Part shown: positions 39,915-47,819 of the stretch, in pieces
Layout of the letters: each line of letters starts with the position of its first letter
Position numbering within the stretch: position 1 is the first letter of the stretch
Assembly (NCBI GenBank): GCA_964539385.1
Contig: CAZIJC010000003.1
Location: 8,914-72,913 of the forward strand
Source of the DNA: JAUVZF01 sp964539385
GTDB lineage: Bacteria; Planctomycetota; Phycisphaerae; FEN-1346
Direction: 5' to 3'
Length of the DNA: 64,000 bases
Position numbers and translations under genes: made by a program
Notes under the pieces: generated by a model
Seen by the model: the letters and a program-made list of their open reading frames with translations, nothing else
The model's database searches: none
What the model was told of the DNA's origin: nothing

Positions 39915-41880
39915 CGGTCTTGCCCTTTCGCTTGGCCTTGGTCCTGGCCGGCTTGGCCGGTTTTACCGGGACCGGCTTTTTCTCGAAATCCGACTGCCTC
40001 GGCCGGGCCGGCAATTTGATGCCGAGCCGGTCGGCCAGGGCCATCTTGACCAGGCCGTGCATGTTTCCGACCAGGCGTTTGTAGCCTTTCTCATGGAGTA
40101 GGGCGGCCAGGCCGCCAAGGCCCTGTGCTCCGCAGGTCCCCACGGCCACCGCGTCGAGAAAGCCGAGGAACTTTCCAATGGTGCGCCTGACTGTGCTGTC
40201 GGTGGTGGCCACGCCCCACAACTTGGCGCCCTGGGCGGTCTCGCGTGCCAGGTAGAGGGCGGCCAGGGTCATGGGGTCTCGCGGCAGTTTGGCCAGCACC
40301 GCTTTGGTGGCCTGCTCTTTCCACCGCAAATTGGCCATGTAGAACTTGCCGGCCGGCGTCTTTTCCCAGGCGCCCCCCCCGGCCTCGGTCTTGGCCTTCG
40401 CCTTGGCCGCCGGCTGCAACTGTCTCACCACCGGCCCGACCTTGACCCCGGCCGGCACGTGGACGGCCACGCCTTTGGCGGTCGGCTCGGCCTTGGCCGC
40501 CCGCGCCGCCTTGACCGCCGCCTCGACGGCCTGGTCGGCAAACGTGCTCTTGCGTTTGTAGCACTTGGGGTCAAGGCACTTGCCGCGGGCCAGGGTTTCG
40601 GTGTCCATGGTTGCAAAGAGGGCTGCCGCGTTCTCGGAGTTGTGCGGGCATTCGATGCAGGGCGGGCGGCCGGCAAAGGGTGCATCGAGGCGCCACCGCA
40701 CGCCGTACAGGCTGCGGAGCATGTTGGCCACAAGGCGCCGGAGCCGGTCGATGGCCATGCCGCCGGTGCCGTCCTCACGCCTGGCCGCCGTCGTGGCCAC
40801 GCTGCCTTGCTCGCGGGCGTCAACCAGTTTGGCGACCTCGTGGGCGTGGGCCAGCGGCAGCCGGCCGTCGATGACCAGGTTGGCCGCCTTGACGCCCAGG
40901 CGCATGAGCACGGTGCGGCCGCGCATCCACGCCACGGACTGGCCGAGCAAAGAGGCCACCTCGCGGATGGCTTCGCGCGGTATCTCGACCGCGGCCGCGG
41001 CGGTGATCCGCCGGCCGAACTTGGCCTGGCCGGTGATGGCCTTGAGCATATTGCAGACGGCCAGCGCTTCCTCGACCGGGTTCAACTCGCCGCGGTGCAG
41101 ATTCTCGATGGCCGCCAGTTGCGCTTGCCAGCCTTCCGAGCCGCCGTCAAAGACCACCGCCGGCACGGTCGTGAGGCCGGCCAGAGCGGCGGCCAGCACC
41201 CGGCGCCGGCCGTAGATGACCCGGTAAGGCGTCGGGTCACCCGCTGGCTTGGTGCGCATCAGGCCCACCGGCTCAAGCACGCCGACTTGGCGGATGCTCT
41301 CGGCCAGGGCCGTCAAGCCCTCGGTCTTGCCGGTCGGCTCAAGCCGGTGGTCCTGGGTGGGGCGTTCGATTTCTCCCAGGTCCACCAGCATGAGACCCTC
41401 GCGGTGCAGCGTTTCGACGGCCGCCAGGACCGGGGCCGGCCGGAACTTGGGGACCCCCGCCGGCCGCCTGGCCCGAAACTTGGCCCGGTACCTGTCGGGG
41501 TGCTTGGCCGAGCCGAACACCGTTGCCAATTCATCGAGGCCCCAGGCCAGCGCCTCTTGCTCCGTCTCGGCCGTCTCGGCGCGAATGACGCCCGCCGCGC
41601 ACGTGCTCCCGACGTCCGGGCCGGCGGCCTCGATACCCCAATGCCACCGGCCGGCCGGGGCCTCGGCCAGAAACACCTTGGCCACGACCTTGCCCCAGGA
41701 CTTGGGCAGGGCGACCTTGACCGTCTTGAACTTGTCGAATACGCCGGCCGCGGTGAGGTGGTGTGCTTTCTGGCAGTCCGCGCACACCACAAACCCGCTG
41801 TCGCGCTCTATCATTGCATGTATATCGCCGCATACCCGGCAGGCCGGACGCGGCGCCGCTGATGGTTTGGGCTTGCTCAT
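39856..41880 (-). CDS. Large ParB-domain protein
   Basis: 674 residues. An N-terminal zinc site (CRVCGDIH...CADC, about 14-36) and an alpha/beta segment precede the ParB core (about 165-330): a LEPVGLMRT strand, the IYGRRRVLAAALAGL motif (GxRRxxA), ENLHRGELNPVEEALAV, and a helix-turn-helix region (REVASLLGQSVAWMRGRTVLMR). A second Cys group (CIECPHNSENAA... KCLDPKCYKRK, about 420-455) is typical of phage/plasmid ParB relatives. The C-terminus is a long Lys/Arg-rich tail. In an early operon next to a methylase it may act in replication or DNA handling more than partition; no parA is present. Confidence 0.85.
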   Translation of the reverse strand: MSKPKPSAAPRPACRVCGDIHAMIERDSGFVVCADCQKAHHLTAAGVFDKFKTVKVALPKSWGKVVAKVFLAEAPAGRWHWGIEAAGPDVGSTCAAGVIRAETAETEQEALAWGLDELATVFGSAKHPDRYRAKFRARRPAGVPKFRPAPVLAAVETLHREGLMLVDLGEIERPTQDHRLEPTGKTEGLTALAESIRQVGVLEPVGLMRTKPAGDPTPYRVIYGRRRVLAAALAGLTTVPAVVFDGGSEGWQAQLAAIENLHRGELNPVEEALAVCNMLKAITGQAKFGRRITAAAAVEIPREAIREVASLLGQSVAWMRGRTVLMRLGVKAANLVIDGRLPLAHAHEVAKLVDAREQGSVATTAARREDGTGGMAIDRLRRLVANMLRSLYGVRWRLDAPFAGRPPCIECPHNSENAAALFATMDTETLARGKCLDPKCYKRKSTFADQAVEAAVKAARAAKAEPTAKGVAVHVPAGVKVGPVVRQLQPAAKAKAKTEAGGGAWEKTPAGKFYMANLRWKEQATKAVLAKLPRDPMTLAALYLARETAQGAKLWGVATTDSTVRRTIGKFLGFLDAVAVGTCGAQGLGGLAALLHEKGYKRLVGNMHGLVKMALADRLGIKLPARPRQSDFEKKPVPVKPAKPARTKAKRKGKTDGKPKRARRGGKVKARKNA

Positions 41881-41924
41881 CGTGGAACCCTTTCAGTTGG
41901 GGACCGACCTGGTGGCCGGCCCGG

Positions 41925-42191
41925 CTATGCCTTTGGCTTGCTGGCCGGGATGACCGGCATGTCATAGCCGGCGCCGCGCAGCATGGCCAGTTGCTCTTTG
42001 GTGGCATCGACCACCCCCAGGTTGTCCTTGTACGCCTGGGACGGGGTAATCCACCGGCGGGCGTTGGCCTGGTCGAAATCCACCACCAGCATGGCCCGGC
42101 CGCCGCCGGCCGCCGGCACCACCTCGGCCGATTCGATGACCTCACCTGTCTCAAACAGTACCGCCTTGGGGTCCTGCGCCATCAGTTTCAT
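41925..42191 (-). CDS. Hypothetical early protein, 88 residues
   Basis: Starts MKLMAQDPKAVLFETGEVIE with GGAAAGGG upstream; the ATG overlaps the Dam stop. The sequence is small and alpha/beta (AMLVVDFDQANARRW; KEQLAMLRGAGYDMPVIPA). A possible regulatory partner of the methylase by position only. Confidence 0.6.
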   Translation of the reverse strand: MKLMAQDPKAVLFETGEVIESAEVVPAAGGGRAMLVVDFDQANARRWITPSQAYKDNLGVVDATKEQLAMLRGAGYDMPVIPASKPKA

Positions 42192-43369
42192 GCCTCGCCC
42201 TTTCCGGAATCGCCGGCGGCATTGCCGGCGGGTGTATCTTCGGTGGGAAACAAGGGGCCGGCCGTGGCCGACAGGCAATGCGGTGAAAAGTAGATGCGTT
42301 CCCGGTTACGATTGGTCCGGGCGGCCCCGTCGCCCTTGCAGCCGTATCCCCCTTGTGCCGTCCACTTGTACAGCGTCCAATTCGTCGGCATCGCGTGCTC
42401 TCCCTCGTAGCCGCAAAGCGCAATCCGCATCCGGGGGTCGTCGCCGTGCTCGACCGCCCACGCGCGCGCGGCATCGGCGAGGGCCTGGTCGTCGCATCGG
42501 TACAGGCTGGTGCGTCGTGTTGCCTCTTTGCCATAGGGCGGGTCCAAAAACACCCCGGTCAACCCGGTGCACGTGGTCTGCGCCCGGCCGAGAATCGAAT
42601 CCCATTGACCGCAATGCACCCGGACCATGCGCAGCCGGTCACAGAGCGTCCCCATCCATGCACACAAGGCAGCCAGGTGGCCCACCGATGCCCCCAGGCC
42701 CGCGGGCGCGCCGGCTCCGAGTCCGCGCCGGCGGTTGACCCCCCGGCCACCGTCCCCGCAGTGCAGGCGCTGCCGATTGACCCCGCGGTGTGCCCGGCCG
42801 GTCTGCGGTACCTGTCTGCTGACACCGCGGCCGCCCCGCGTTTTCTTTTTCGTGACACCTTTCGGGCCCTTGCCTGTCTTGCGAAGCGTGGACGTGCCCC
42901 CCTCATTCACCACGTGCCACGGCCCCACCCCGGAGCAAAAGCCGGAACCAATCCAACAACTCATACCCCAGGCCCAGGCACCGGCTATCTCCGCATCGTA
43001 ATAGGTACGGTCTGCCTCGATGCGCGCCTGCAATCCGCCAGAGACCTCGACCAACCACAAATGAATGGCGGTGAGGTCGGCGGTGCTTGGCGGCCGGTCG
43101 GCCGCCGCGGCCACTCCGTCCGGATCCGCCCGGACGGCCCGCCAGAAATTGACCACCAGGCCATCGAGGTCGTTCACGGTCTCGATGCCCGGTGCACCGG
43201 GCCGGGCGAGCAACACCGCGCCGGATCCAAAGAACGGTTCGACGTAATTGGGCACGTCGCCGAAGCGCCGCCAGACCTCGGCCGCCGCCCTGCGCTTGCT
43301 CCCGAAATACGGGAAGGGCGCTTGCAGGGCAGGGGGCGCCGCGGGCCGCTTGTGTGAACGCTTGGCCAT
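42188..43369 (-). CDS. DNA adenine N6-methyltransferase (Dam, D12 class)
   Basis: 393 residues. FPYFGSKRR (19-27) and VEPFFGSGAVLL (43-54) form the SAM site, and LDPPYG (275-280) is the catalytic DPPY motif; the order FxGxG then DPPY is the D12/alpha class. Residues about 158-225 are an extra basic stretch with repeated RGVSRQ, RGVNRQ and RGVNRR units, not expected in Dam, encoded by imperfect DNA repeats. The enzyme methylates adenine, probably protecting phage DNA from restriction or marking replicated DNA. No companion endonuclease is seen. Confidence 0.9.
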   Translation of the reverse strand: MAKRSHKRPAAPPALQAPFPYFGSKRRAAAEVWRRFGDVPNYVEPFFGSGAVLLARPGAPGIETVNDLDGLVVNFWRAVRADPDGVAAAADRPPSTADLTAIHLWLVEVSGGLQARIEADRTYYDAEIAGAWAWGMSCWIGSGFCSGVGPWHVVNEGGTSTLRKTGKGPKGVTKKKTRGGRGVSRQVPQTGRAHRGVNRQRLHCGDGGRGVNRRRGLGAGAPAGLGASVGHLAALCAWMGTLCDRLRMVRVHCGQWDSILGRAQTTCTGLTGVFLDPPYGKEATRRTSLYRCDDQALADAARAWAVEHGDDPRMRIALCGYEGEHAMPTNWTLYKWTAQGGYGCKGDGAARTNRNRERIYFSPHCLSATAGPLFPTEDTPAGNAAGDSGKGEA

Positions 43370-43375
43370 TGGTCC

Positions 43376-43963
43376 TCATTCCCCTTGGGTGTCGCCGGCG
43401 CCGCCATCCTCTTGGCCGTCTGGTGCCGGGTCCGCTGCCAGCGGGGCCAGGGCAAACCATCCCACGTGCGTCGGCTCGGCCAGGTTGCGGTCGGCCAGGA
43501 CCCCCAGGCTTTCCCTGGCCGCATTCATGGTGATGCCCAGGGCCGCCGCCACGTCGCCCGGCCCAAGGCCGCCCAGGTGTTTGCTGCGTTTGGCGTCCAA
43601 CAGCATCCACGTAAGTTTGTCGATATTTGGAAGGTCTCTGCTGTGGAGCACCGCCGCCTGGACGGCGGCCCATTTGAGATTGGCGTCGTGCAGTTTCTGG
43701 CTCAAACCCACCAGGCGGCCGAATCGCTGGCGCGCGTTGTGGACCTGGTTAGCCAGGCGAATCAGCGCCGTGGCATCCCACCACCTGGTGGTCCGGGTAA
43801 CTTTCACCGCGTCGGCCATGGCGTCGTATTCGGCCGGGAGTCCGGATGCCGTTACAATGGTCTGGTGCTCGACCCCGCAACCGATTACCATCGTCTGGTC
43901 ATCCACCGGGAAGGTTTCCGCCGGCCTGTCGATGACGTCCGCGTTCTGCGTGTCGTGCGTCAT
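43376..43963 (-). CDS. Early protein with helix-turn-helix, next to the replication initiator
   Basis: 195 residues. After a disordered start, ALIRLANQVHNARQRFGRLV and ILDAKRSKHLGGLGPGD lead to VAAALGITMNAARESLGVLA (about 138-157), a recognisable helix-turn-helix. The gene overlaps the replication initiator by ATGA and precedes Dam. Position parallels lambda P, but there is no sequence sign of a helicase loader. Confidence 0.6.
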   Translation of the reverse strand: MTHDTQNADVIDRPAETFPVDDQTMVIGCGVEHQTIVTASGLPAEYDAMADAVKVTRTTRWWDATALIRLANQVHNARQRFGRLVGLSQKLHDANLKWAAVQAAVLHSRDLPNIDKLTWMLLDAKRSKHLGGLGPGDVAAALGITMNAARESLGVLADRNLAEPTHVGWFALAPLAADPAPDGQEDGGAGDTQGE

Positions 43964-44865
43964 TTTTGTCCACCGCCTTTCGTACTGAATGACCAGGCAT
44001 CGAGTTGGTGGGCCTCACGCAACTCAAGAAACCCCCGGTCACCCAGGTCGATGACCAGGCAGTCGTTTTTGTAAACCATCGTGCCGAGGAGGCCGTCGGC
44101 CTTGCGCCGGGCAGAGACCAAGCCATGGGCCTTGAGGTCGGCGAGTCTGCGGTACAGGGCCTCTTGCTGCTGAAGATGCCAGGTGGCGGCAAACCGGAGC
44201 ACGTCGGCCGTAAGGTTTTGGTGGCCCACGTCGTGCAGCGGTTTGGCGTCGATGTAGGCTGCCAGGACGTGCTCGGCGTAGGTACCGCGTGATAGGTCGC
44301 CGATGATCCGGGCCACCACGTTTTCACGGCCTTGGCGTGGGCGTTGCCTTTCGTGGAAAAGAAGCGCGAGCGACTGCCACCGCTGCATGGTGGGAGTTGT
44401 CGGGCGGGCAGGGGCACTCTTCCCTGTTGATATTCCGTGTTCTGATTCCGGTGTGTTTTCCACACCGTTTGGGGGTATGGTTTTCATACCGTTTGCCCCA
44501 TGATTTTCATACCGTTTCGGCGGATTAAAGGGTCCGCTTTCCACACCCTTTGCACCGGCCGGCTCGACGGTGGTTTCCTGGGGATAAGCCACCCAATAGT
44601 GGTGCGTGCGCCGCCGGCCGCCGCGCGACCACTCGACCACCAACAGGCCAAGGCCGACCAGGCGGTCGATGGCCTGCCGCGCCGCCTGTTTGCCGATGCC
44701 CAGGTCGGCCGCCATCGACTCGACGCCGGGCCATGCCGCCTCACCCTCGGCGCCCTGGCGATAGGCCACCAAGGCCCACACCAACTTGGCCGAGGCCGGC
44801 AGGTCACGGCGCCGGGCGAGCCACAAGGGCACCGCGAGCCAGTTGGTCGGGTCGTCTCGGCTCAT
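43960..44865 (-). CDS. Replication initiator-like winged-helix protein (lambda O-like layout)
   Basis: 301 residues. The N-terminal half is a winged helix: SAKLVWALVAYRQG, MAADLGIGKQAARQAIDRLV (about 50-69), GLLVVEWSRGGRRRTHHYWV. A linker (about 95-150) rich in Asn/Pro/Gly contains four short repeats (NGVENTP, NGMKTIPP and relatives) that are encoded by the iteron-like DNA at 44451-44551. The C-terminal helical half (LLFHERQRPRQGRENVV) may bind partners. As in lambda O, the DNA-binding domain, the iterons in the gene and a C-terminal interaction part are arranged in that order, so this probably binds its own gene to start replication. Confidence 0.7.
   Translation of the reverse strand: MSRDDPTNWLAVPLWLARRRDLPASAKLVWALVAYRQGAEGEAAWPGVESMAADLGIGKQAARQAIDRLVGLGLLVVEWSRGGRRRTHHYWVAYPQETTVEPAGAKGVESGPFNPPKRYENHGANGMKTIPPNGVENTPESEHGISTGKSAPARPTTPTMQRWQSLALLFHERQRPRQGRENVVARIIGDLSRGTYAEHVLAAYIDAKPLHDVGHQNLTADVLRFAATWHLQQQEALYRRLADLKAHGLVSARRKADGLLGTMVYKNDCLVIDLGDRGFLELREAHQLDAWSFSTKGGGQK
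44451..44551. other. Iteron cluster inside the initiator gene: probable replication origin
   Basis: Four related 20-bp units at 44451-44470, 44475-44494, 44498-44517 and 44532-44551, of the form GTRTG-n-TTTC-MAYACC-n-TTT, spaced 24, 23 and 34 bases. The first two are internally dyad-symmetric (GTGTG/CACAC, GTATG/CATAC). The block is AT-richer than the gene around it. Confidence 0.65.
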
Positions 44866-45254
44866 TGAGAAAACCTGGGCTGTTCACGCTTGCGCCCGGT
44901 CCGGCAGTAATCACAAATCAGGCCCCCAAGGATTTTCTTTTGCTCGGCCGGGTCTCGCAGGGCCTTTACGCTGACCACGCGGGGAGGTTGAACCGGCCTG
45001 GTGCGCGGGAATAGTGGCGCCCAACAGGTGCCAACGGTGCCATCCTGCAATGTCCGCATGGCCTGGCAGCAGTGGGTGACCGGGAGTAACAGGCCCTTGC
45101 CGTCCACCCGCACCCAATACTGCTCGTCGGTGGTGAGCATCCACCACACGCCCCGCCATTTCTTCAACCATTGTGACCTGTGATAGCGGGTCACCTGGGG
45201 CAGCGGCCACGCCTCTTGCTGCGCGTCCTGCCCACACGCCGCAGATTCCGCCAA
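44862..45254 (-). CDS. Cysteine-containing early protein, 130 residues
   Basis: TTG start at 45254 preceded by AAAGGTGG. It carries a Trp-rich centre (SQWLKKWRGVWWMLTTDEQY) and a CxxC at the C-terminus (ICDYCRTGRKRE) with further Cys (HCCQAMRT; GTCW), compatible with a zinc site. It overlaps the upstream 78-residue gene by 64 bases in another frame and the initiator start by ATGA. Function unknown. Confidence 0.55.
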   Translation of the reverse strand: MAESAACGQDAQQEAWPLPQVTRYHRSQWLKKWRGVWWMLTTDEQYWVRVDGKGLLLPVTHCCQAMRTLQDGTVGTCWAPLFPRTRPVQPPRVVSVKALRDPAEQKKILGGLICDYCRTGRKREQPRFSQ

Positions 45255-45427
45255 GGAACCACCACCTTTGCGCCGCCGTCGAGTTGCACCGTGCAGTTGC
45301 GGGGACCCGGCCCACGGCCGCGCACCAGGACCGTCCCCGTCTCGCCGTGATGAGGAAAGGCATCAGGGAGCCGCGCCACCTTGGCCATGCTGTATCGCAA
45401 GACCACCTTGGTACCAGGCTTGAACAT
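45191..45427 (-). CDS. Small SH3-like early protein, 78 residues
   Basis: Short beta-rich protein: MFKPGTKVVLRYSMAKVARL, then GETGTVLVRGRGPGPRNCTV and GGAKVVVPWRNLRRV, the pattern of a KOW/SH3-like barrel. ATG 45427 has GAGG six bases before it. A TTG at 45439 would overlap the preceding stop (TTGA) and is a real alternative. A basic tail (RTRSKRRGRCPR) suggests nucleic-acid binding. Confidence 0.55.
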   Translation of the reverse strand: MFKPGTKVVLRYSMAKVARLPDAFPHHGETGTVLVRGRGPGPRNCTVQLDGGAKVVVPWRNLRRVGRTRSKRRGRCPR

Positions 45428-45435
45428 GAGGGGCC

Positions 45436-45696
45436 TCAATTCCGCCGCGGGTCCGGGGCATCGGGCAGCCGGCGCACTTCCTGCCCGGCCGCAAGGCGGT
45501 CGGCCGCCTTGCGCATGGCGGAGATCGTATCGTCCCGGTGGCAGGTCGAGATATATTGGGTGGCTGCCGGGTCATTGAACACCAGCAAGACAAAGAGCGC
45601 GGTCTCATCGAGCACGGCCAGTTGGGCCTTGACGGCCTCGGCGCAGCACGTCATCAAAGCGGCCAGTTGTGGTTCGGTCATATCCTGTATTCGCAT
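45436..45696 (-). CDS. Hypothetical early protein, 86 residues
   Basis: Helical: MRIQDMTEPQLAALMTCCAE, then VKAQLAVLDETALFVLLVFN, and a C-terminal helix (ISAMRKAADRLAAGQEVRRL). GGAAAGG precedes the ATG. The product has the size of small regulatory or anti-host proteins, but no family is recognised. Confidence 0.6.
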   Translation of the reverse strand: MRIQDMTEPQLAALMTCCAEAVKAQLAVLDETALFVLLVFNDPAATQYISTCHRDDTISAMRKAADRLAAGQEVRRLPDAPDPRRN

Positions 45697-45712
45697 GGGG
45701 GGACCTTTCCGG

Positions 45713-46135
45713 TTAGAGGCCCTGCACAATCCGGCCCTCGATGGTCGGCGTGAGGGGGACCTTGACGGAGAAGATGCCGAGCCGCCCCTTGACGCGGTGT
45801 TGCTCCGACGCGGGCAAGAGCGTGGCATCGGCACACAACCATGCTTGCGCCCTGGGATAGACGGTGCAGCACGCGGCGGTCTCATCGTGCTCCGTCATGG
45901 GCCGGCAGCCGGTGACCTTGACCATGCCGACCAGGCGGCCGCGTGGGCCGCGGCCGAAACCGGCGTGCGGCCGCAAGCCCATGGCCGCCTCATCGACCTT
46001 GAGACTGGCCGCGATGAGCAACCATCCGCGGTGCCTCGTGGGCCAGGTCCGGGTTTCAATCGTCTTGATCCCGGACACCAGCATGTTGGCCCACGGTTGT
46101 TTCATGGACAGGCAGGGCAGGGTGATTAGTTCCAT
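45713..46135 (-). CDS. ASCH domain protein
   Basis: 140 residues. LSMKQPWANMLVSGIKTIET (about 8-27) followed by RTWPTRHRGWLLIAAS, and GRLVGMVKVTGCRPM, are typical of the ASCH/PUA-like fold, in which the K-T-I-E-x-R signature and a G-x-x-x-V core bind RNA or act as an amidohydrolase in some members. Phage ASCH proteins are common in early regions. GGAAGGG precedes the ATG at 46135. No catalytic partner is visible. Confidence 0.75.
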   Translation of the reverse strand: MELITLPCLSMKQPWANMLVSGIKTIETRTWPTRHRGWLLIAASLKVDEAAMGLRPHAGFGRGPRGRLVGMVKVTGCRPMTEHDETAACCTVYPRAQAWLCADATLLPASEQHRVKGRLGIFSVKVPLTPTIEGRIVQGL

Positions 46136-46243
46136 AGCGGGACCCTTCCAGTTGGGCGGGGGCGGGACGGCCGGACAACCGCCCGCGCTGGGGGCAAGGA
46201 GCATCAACCCCGGAGCGCGTTTGACCGCCCCCATATTCAGTTG

Positions 46244-46492
46244 TCAACACAAGCCAGGGTCCTGGGCGGCCGGCCTGGCGTCGGCCGGCTTGCCGTCGGC
46301 CAAGGCCAGGTAGCGGTCGGTCTTGAGCAACACCTGCCTTGGGCCGGGTTGCACCTCGGCCTCGCTGATACTCGCGCTGCCGCGCGCGACCGCCGGCCCT
46401 GGGACCGCGATGACCTTGGGGCCGGTTCGGACTTTGACCTCGTAGTTGCCCGGCGCTTCACGCATGGCCTGCATCAATTCGTCAACCGTCAT
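46244..46492 (-). CDS. Hypothetical early protein, 82 residues
   Basis: Starts MTVDELMQAMREAPGNYEVK, a helix, then beta strands (VKVRTGPKVIAVPG; RQVLLKTDRYLAL). The ATG overlaps the DUF4031 gene stop by four bases. A small regulatory protein is possible; no family is recognised. Confidence 0.6.
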   Translation of the reverse strand: MTVDELMQAMREAPGNYEVKVRTGPKVIAVPGPAVARGSASISEAEVQPGPRQVLLKTDRYLALADGKPADARPAAQDPGLC

Positions 46493-47022
46493 GGCGGCCC
46501 TTTCCCCGGCACGATACCCTCAAAAAGTGTGGGGGTTTCGGCCGGCATTGGTTTTGCCCTGCGCCGCGGCTTTGTGCGCGCCTCAAGCAACGCATCGACC
46601 TGTCTGTCGGTGAGGCCGGTGATGACACGGTCCGTAAGGGCCTCGATGCGATTCTCCGTCCTGGGACCGGGGGGCAGGCCCACCGCGATGACCGCGGCGC
46701 CGAGGGCATTGTCGGCCAAGGCCGTGCCGATGGCTTTGGCCAGGGGCAGGCCGCACAGATCCACGTGCTGCCATTGCCCCCGGCCCTCGTGGTGCAGGAA
46801 TACCTGGCGGATGCCGAGCCGGCGGGCCGTCGCGCGCAGGCGGTCGGCGTCGGTGTCCAACAGGTGTGCCCATGGTCCAGGCCAGGCCCGCCGGAAACAA
46901 TCGGGGGCAGTTGAGGGGATATGATTGGCGCGCCACACGTGCAACGCCTGCCGCCCGCGGCGTGCCGCCTCGAGCGCCGCCGTCATGGCCGTGCAGTCAA
47001 AGCGCTGGTCATACAGGTCCAT
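46489..47022 (-). CDS. DUF4031 domain phage protein
   Basis: 177 residues from MDLYDQRFDCTAMTAALEAA. AHLLDTDADRLRATARRLGI followed by HHEGRGQWQHVDLCGLPLAKAIGTA matches the core of DUF4031: a helix with L-x-x-x-A-x-x-L-G-I and then an aromatic/His segment leading to a conserved C-terminal helix. Function of the family is unknown, although it is common in phages. GAGG precedes ATG 47022; the frame is open upstream, but that part lies over the tandem terminators. Confidence 0.7.
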   Translation of the reverse strand: MDLYDQRFDCTAMTAALEAARRGRQALHVWRANHIPSTAPDCFRRAWPGPWAHLLDTDADRLRATARRLGIRQVFLHHEGRGQWQHVDLCGLPLAKAIGTALADNALGAAVIAVGLPPGPRTENRIEALTDRVITGLTDRQVDALLEARTKPRRRAKPMPAETPTLFEGIVPGKGPP

Positions 47023-47128
47023 GCCGGACCTCGGCCAAACTGGTGCGGGCGCCGGATGGAGGGCACCAACCCGACGCCCGCTATTCCGACTCCGGTGCAG
47101 GGACCGCCCCCGCAACCGGGATGCCGGC

Positions 47129-47166
47129 AAAAAAGGACGGGCGGGGCGGCGACGGCTCCCCGCCCG
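47129..47166 (-). terminator. Second tandem terminator in the early leader
   Basis: Minus strand: perfect 9-bp stem (CGGGCGGGG, 47138-47146 with 47158-47166) followed by a short spacer and six T (47134-47129). It lies between the first gene and DUF4031. Confidence 0.75.
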
Positions 47167-47226
47167 CTCGTACCGATGACGAGTACCGCCAGGACCGCCC
47201 TGGCCGCCGTACCCGTTGCGGTGGGC

Positions 47227-47275
47227 AAAAAAGAGACGGAAGACCCGCGACTGGTTTCGCAGGGCCTTCCGTCTC
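47227..47275 (-). terminator. First tandem terminator in the early leader
   Basis: Minus strand: 10-bp stem (GAGACGGAAG, 47233-47242, with 47266-47275, plus three more G-C pairs inside) followed directly by six T (47232-47227). It begins nine bases after the stop of the first early gene, so transcription from the early promoter should stop here unless antiterminated. Confidence 0.8.
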
Positions 47276-47283
47276 AACATCTG

Positions 47284-47556
47284 TTAGGCTGCCGGTTTGA
47301 GCGGATGTCGGAAAGGCCGGCTGGCCGGCGGCCGGCTCGGCGCGAGCCGCACCGGCGCCGGTTGCCTGCTGCAAAGTTCTCGGTGATAGTCGCCAACCGT
47401 GTCGCGGGCCTGATCCAGGGCCGTCTCGCGGGCCATACACCGTGGACAGACCAGGGCTACCAGCGCAGTTCCGTATGGCGCCGAGGTACGCCAAGTGCCG
47501 GGCAGGACGTGTTCGTGCCAGTGGCCGCAGACGTGTTTGAGATTTTTTGCCACCAT
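47284..47556 (-). CDS. First early gene: small His/Cys protein, candidate antiterminator
   Basis: 90 residues, starting MVAKNLKHVCGHWHEHVLPG, with the best ribosome binding site of the operon (AGGAGGAGC). CGHWHEH near the start and CPRC about 30 residues later can bind one zinc; the C-terminus is Arg/Pro-rich. It is the only gene before two tandem terminators. In lambda the gene in that position (N) encodes the antiterminator, so the same role is proposed here from position and basic character alone. Confidence 0.6.
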   Translation of the reverse strand: MVAKNLKHVCGHWHEHVLPGTWRTSAPYGTALVALVCPRCMARETALDQARDTVGDYHRELCSRQPAPVRLAPSRPPASRPFRHPLKPAA

Positions 47557-47741
47557 CGTTGCTCCTCCTATGATGCGGCGAAGGCGCTTGGAGGGGCTGT
47601 GGGTCGTGGCATGGCGTGGTAGGCGCGCACGGCCTACCGGCAAGCACGAGAAACCGCAAACTTGAAACGGCCTGACATGACAGCCAGCGCGTGGGGCGTG
47701 AATGTAAAAGAAATGAGTTTGCTGCGCGGCGTACTACTTTA

Positions 47742-47769
47742 AGTCTACGGATATTCGCGCGACAGTCAA
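47742..47769 (-). promoter_or_regulatory. Promoter of the leftward early operon
   Basis: Minus strand -35 TTGACT (47769-47764), a 16-bp spacer and -10 TAGACT (47747-47742). It lies about 190 bases upstream of the first early gene and 50 bases inside the right attachment site, as for an early leftward promoter. The non-coding part 47557-47819 holds nothing else I can support. Confidence 0.6.
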
Positions 47770-47819
47770 GCCGAACGGTCGATTTGGTTGCGAGGCCCAG
47801 GGCCGGCGTGGCCCCGCAA

